Of a stretch of DNA of 64,000 nt, positions 60,754-64,000 are shown piece by piece. The DNA is taken from the NCBI RefSeq assembly GCF_021130785.1, contig NC_060214.1:47615001-47679000 (forward strand), given 5' to 3'. The position numbers and the translations under genes are program-made. This DNA comes from Homalodisca vitripennis (Eukaryota > Arthropoda > Insecta > Hemiptera > Cicadellidae). Every line of letters starts with the position of its first letter. The first letter of the stretch is position 1. A model generated the notes under the pieces. It searched no databases. It had not been told where the DNA came from and worked only from the letters and a program-made list of their open reading frames with translations.

Positions 60754-61674
60754 TTAGTCATCATCGTAACCACCTACTCCATTAAATCTGTTGTGCGATG
60801 TTTTTCAAAAGTTTTATCGACATGCTTCTTTAAATTTATTAAATGTTTTTCTTCTAGTCTTTATTTACTTTATCGAGATATAAAGAGTATCGGATTCTTC
60901 TATTCTTTTAAGTAATTCATTAATTATGTGTTATTTGCTCATATTAAACGTGTTAGCCTTAAAATTTTCAAAAATAGTTTATTTTCTCATTGATATATGT
61001 GTATTCCAAATATCTTTCAGCAATTTTGTTAATTACTATCACCAACCTAATACATTAACAACCATTTTTAATATGTATTTAAAGTTTTCTTCTAGTTTAT
61101 TTACTTTAATCAAGTAATTCACCAACATCGTCTACTGATCTTTTTACTTCTCGCATTCGAAGTTTTTCATAGGGACTTCTGTTGTAAAATCTTTTAACAT
61201 AGCGCTGTTTTATGATTCTCATAATTTCTCTGTTTTAGTTCATTAAACATTTTAATAGGATCTTCTAATTGAAATCATTACAAACAACATCAAATGGAAT
61301 TTAATTCCTATTAACTAACACCGCCTAATCTTCTTTTCTCCTTTAAAATCTAAGGCACCCCCCCATTTTTACCCCCACTTTCGGATCATGTAAATCAACA
61401 ATATCCGATGATGTATTTCTGTATAATATTTAGAGGTTTTTTAAAATTTGTTCTTTAACAACAACATCATGTTTGTCAATACCAGGTTCGAAACACACGA
61501 CAAGTTCCTTTTTTTATTAGCCAAACTAAACATAATTCTTTTCAACTTTGATCGCTTCAGTAATTTCATCAGCTTTTTCCGATTGTGAGAACATTAAATT
61601 GGTAAATAATTTTTTTTTACACCATCATCAACTTCTTTTTCCAATGTTTTTGATTTTATCAGCACACATTCCAT
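60754..61674 (-). pseudogene. Coiled-coil structural protein, second copy
   Basis: Counterpart of 38208-39141. The ends align, but 60885-61130 does not match the first copy at the same place. The words AGTTTTCTTCTAGTTTATTT recur at 61081, repeating the block near 60847, so the middle has been exchanged or expanded. Frames are broken throughout. Confidence 0.55.
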
Positions 61675-61911
61675 TTGAATCTCATGAAATTTGCAAGTTT
61701 TGTTATCATATTCCTTGCTTTAAAATTCTTCAATCTCGAACAGCAAAACAATATCTGAATCTGGAAGGTTTTAGAGTAATACATTATCTAAACATTAGTT
61801 ATTCAAAAACTCATTTTCTTCAACACTATCAAAATTCTCAAACTATTAATCTACATTTTGAATAATTTTTGGTGGTTCCAAATACGTCAAAAATATTTTT
61901 GTGAATCCCAT
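61660..61911 (-). pseudogene. Small acidic protein, second copy
   Basis: Counterpart of 39128-39350; start ATGGGATTCACAAA near 61911. Broken by insertions. Confidence 0.5.
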
Positions 61912-61914
61912 ATT

Positions 61915-62380
61915 TTATTAAGCAATAATTTGTTAACAACTTTCTTTAAAAATCTTTACCAGTACTCAGTTCAATTCAAACAACTAAAACACATAAATGA
62001 CCACACAATTGGGGGGATTCTTTATAGTCTTGAATCTGAGAAGTCATTGTAAGTAAACGCTTTGATTATTTTCAAATATTTAATCCAAATTCTATAGGTT
62101 GGTTTGTCCTTCAATGTCTTCCATATGAAATCAAAATAAAAACTGCAATCTTATTCATTTTTATAATAGGCAAATCCAATGTGTTCCACTTCCCGAATAA
62201 TCGCAGTCTAAATTCACAATCATCCACATTCAAATTTCGATTAACTTTTTCAGGTAATGTATCTCTCCATAAAGATTACACTCTAAAATGAGTTTAAAAT
62301 GTTATTTGCAGATTTCTTCACAATTCCCCGAATGTTAAAGGGTTTAAATTTTCATTTTTCTTCAATGTGGTTGATTTCAC
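61915..62380 (-). pseudogene. Adenain-like protease, second copy
   Basis: Counterpart of 39356-39772. The ACACATTGGAT (THW region) and the CGG--TTC front can be followed, but no long frame survives. Confidence 0.6.
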
Positions 62381-62384
62381 GTAA

Positions 62385-63040
62385 TTCAAAGTTTTTTCAT
62401 CTAATCCAGATCCTTGTAAACATCTTCCAACTCTTTATCTAACCAAATTTAAAATGTTTTCGGGAACAATAGGAATGCACAGTCCTTTTGGTGTAGGTTT
62501 GGGTGTGGTGTGGTTTGGGGTGGTTGTGGGTGTGGGGTGTGTTTTGTTGGGGGGGGTGGTAGGTTTGGTGGCCGAGAGGGGTGGTGTAGGACGATTTGGG
62601 GAGCTGGGATTACGATCATGTAAGGAACAACATTTTGAGGCGGTAACAACTATGGAATATGGGGGGGGGAAGCAGATTGGCGTGGGTTGGGGTGGATGAG
62701 AGAGCGCGCGTGGGGGGGGGGGGGGGGTGGGGGTGTGTGGGTGGTGTTGTGGTGTAGGGATGGGGTGTGGGGGGGAGTGGAGTTTTTATATTTGGGATGG
62801 GCTTCTGGTGGGCGGGGGTTTGCTTTTGGTGGGTGGCGTGGGGTGTGCGGGGGTGGGGGGGGCTTTCTCCAAAATATAACTTAAATCCTTTATGGAGAGG
62901 AGGGTCCGGGGACCATTTTTAAGTTCTTTTAACTGATTTATATAGAAAAATTCTAATTCTGGTTCCTTTATTGTTTTTCTTAATGTTTTCTTCGAGTTTA
63001 TTGTATTGTCTATTTGTTAAAAATATCTTATCTTCGCCAA
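62385..63040 (-). pseudogene. PX-like protein, second copy, interrupted by G-rich sequence
   Basis: Counterpart of 39760-40094. The ends match (DEKTLNYVK region at 62385-62400; start near 63040), but the middle holds about 330 extra bases of G-rich low-complexity sequence. Confidence 0.6.
62490..62862. repeat. G/T-rich low-complexity blocks
   Basis: Two blocks (about 62497-62600 and 62655-62862) of GTGGGG, GGTGTG and long G runs on the plus strand, with recognisable Polinton bases between them (ATCATGTAAGGAACAACATTTT). Composition is the opposite of everything around it. Open frames across it are Gly/Val artefacts. Confidence 0.85.
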
Positions 63041-63156
63041 TGTTTTTATTAGTTGATGCTATTTTAAATTGAATAACTAACGGGTATTTTCTTCTTTAAA
63101 AGCGGATTTTATTTTTTCTTTCATGATTTTTGCTGAAGTTTACATTCACCTCCATT

Positions 63157-64000
63157 TATAATAGTTAAAAATTTCAAGTTCTCTTCGATTCCCATTCCTA
63201 GTTTTCTCTTCAAAAACTCACGTTGCTTCGCTCGCAGCTGTTGGAAATAGGCGCAACAAATCTTTCACCTAAACTAGCATCTTTTTGATAAAAATCTATC
63301 CATTGCCTTATCTTGCAAAACTTTATCTGCGATATGTCTGGAAATTTGTGTCTCTATGTTTTTGCATAAAAAAATATCGTGTTCCATAGCAGCTTGATCT
63401 AATTGTATTTATACCAGGATCTACCTCTTTTTAGTCTTTTTTTCGAGTTTTTGTTGCCAGGCCCCCAAGATACTGATAAGTTGGTACGTGGAGGAGATTG
63501 CAAAAAGGTAAATTGTTGATAAAATCATTCTAAAAGCTCCACTACCCTCAATCATAAGATCGATATCTTATTCGCACGTCAAAACTCGTTTATAAATATT
63601 ATAATTCCATCAGGTTTTTCAATCCATTTGCATCAAGTTTGGTTCGAAATAAAATACTTTAAAATCCTGCTGTAAGCTTTTCGTTCAAACACAAATTGTT
63701 GTTTCCAGCCATTTCATTGAGCATAAATATAATTAATAATTCCATCGAGTTTTGTCAAATCGATTCGATATATCTGTCACTCAATCTTTATTATCATTGT
63801 ATTTTCTCACACCTGAATCCTATCGATTCGTTTTTTTTTTTTTTTTTTTCCCAAATTGGTTTATACTCAAATTGAGATATTGTTTACCTTTTACTTAGAA
63901 CTTTAGGTATTCTTAGTATGATGGATCATATAATTTTGTAAATTGAATCAGATTTCCATTTAAAATTTCTGTATACTTTTTCACAAGTCGTTCTTCAGAA
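63157..64000 (-). pseudogene. Phospholipase A2-like Polinton protein, second copy, cut by window
   Basis: Counterpart of 40202-40957. The HD-xxY helix region (about 63375-63400) and the basic KRGDPGIN region can be followed, with many short insertions. It includes CACGTTGCTTCGCTCGCAGC near 63220, absent from the first copy, and a T18-like run near 63832. Confidence 0.65.

Larger units (their letters stand above)
56120..64000. mobile_element. Second Polinton, left part only, cut by the window end
   Basis: Collinear with 33652-40957 of the first element and in the same orientation: AG terminus at 56120 (AGTGAAAATATGGGGGTTTG, then CACTTTTGGGACAGA), zinc-ribbon/small-gene pair, three-unit repeat, old insertion, major capsid, W-repeat, zinc ribbon, coiled coil, small gene, protease, PX-like and phospholipase-type genes. 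From about 57.2 to 59.9 kb the two are nearly identical by eye. 56.1-57.1 kb and 60.0-64.0 kb carry many extra or missing single bases. The preceding sequence is TA-rich, as for the first copy. Confidence 0.93.

Noticed and set aside
62449..62884. Gly/Val-rich and Pro-rich frames in the G-rich blocks
   Set aside because: Low-complexity artefacts of the G/T runs.
1..64000. Host protein-coding genes, tRNA or rRNA genes
   Set aside because: Read on both strands; no conserved protein, splice-linked exon set or tRNA fold was recognised outside the mobile elements.

Overview
The window looks like gene-poor, very AT-rich nuclear DNA from an arthropod, most likely an insect. The clues are long non-coding AT-rich stretches, TA and CA microsatellites, Tc1/mariner-type elements, decayed LINE pieces and two Maverick/Polinton elements. 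No host gene, tRNA, rRNA or CRISPR array could be supported.

Layout. (1) 1-1872: a Tc1/mariner-superfamily element whose transposase has an 82-residue D-to-E spacing (DD82E-like) and is broken by one frameshift. (2) 1.9-25.2 kb: non-coding DNA with microsatellites, two kinds of degraded tandem repeat and a dispersed repeat family carrying TTGGCTGAGCG in both orientations. (3) 25192-26253: a short dead mariner (rosa-like, DD41D spacing) with 24-bp terminal inverted repeats and TA target duplications. (4) 26.3-33.6 kb: non-coding DNA with a minisatellite and two LINE fragments. (5) 33652-50988: a complete 17.3-kb Polinton, 5'-AG...CT-3', with roughly 0.5-kb terminal inverted repeats and an exact 6-bp target duplication TCTATA. 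(6) 51.0-51.7 kb: a Helitron-like repeat. (7) 51.7-56.1 kb: spacer that turns into poor-quality sequence from about 53.6 kb. (8) 56120-64000: the left half of a second Polinton, same orientation and same gene order, running off the window.

Polinton gene set, left to right: a TIR-embedded small ORF, a zinc-ribbon protein, a small plus-strand gene, a control-like repeat region, the double-jelly-roll major capsid protein, a W-repeat protein, a free zinc ribbon, a coiled-coil structural protein, a small acidic protein, an adenain-like protease, a PX-like virion protein, a long protein ending in a phospholipase A2-like domain, an ACGT-rich repeat array, the A32/FtsK-HerA packaging ATPase, the minor capsid (penton-type) protein, a BRO protein, two tandem zinc-finger genes, a retroviral-type integrase with an N-terminal zinc ribbon, and protein-primed DNA polymerase B. 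Together they make a virus-like element: polymerase and integrase copy and insert the DNA, the ATPase packages it, and capsid proteins plus protease build a particle.

Nearly every Polinton gene is split by +/-1 indels, often in A/T runs, and the second copy is often open where the first is broken. Some of the apparent decay is therefore probably sequencing error. The most striking unexplained signal is a shared element at the start codons: a T-rich tract followed by TATAAATGG or a close variant, present on both strands at most of the Polinton genes and resembling the TAAATG late promoter of poxviruses.
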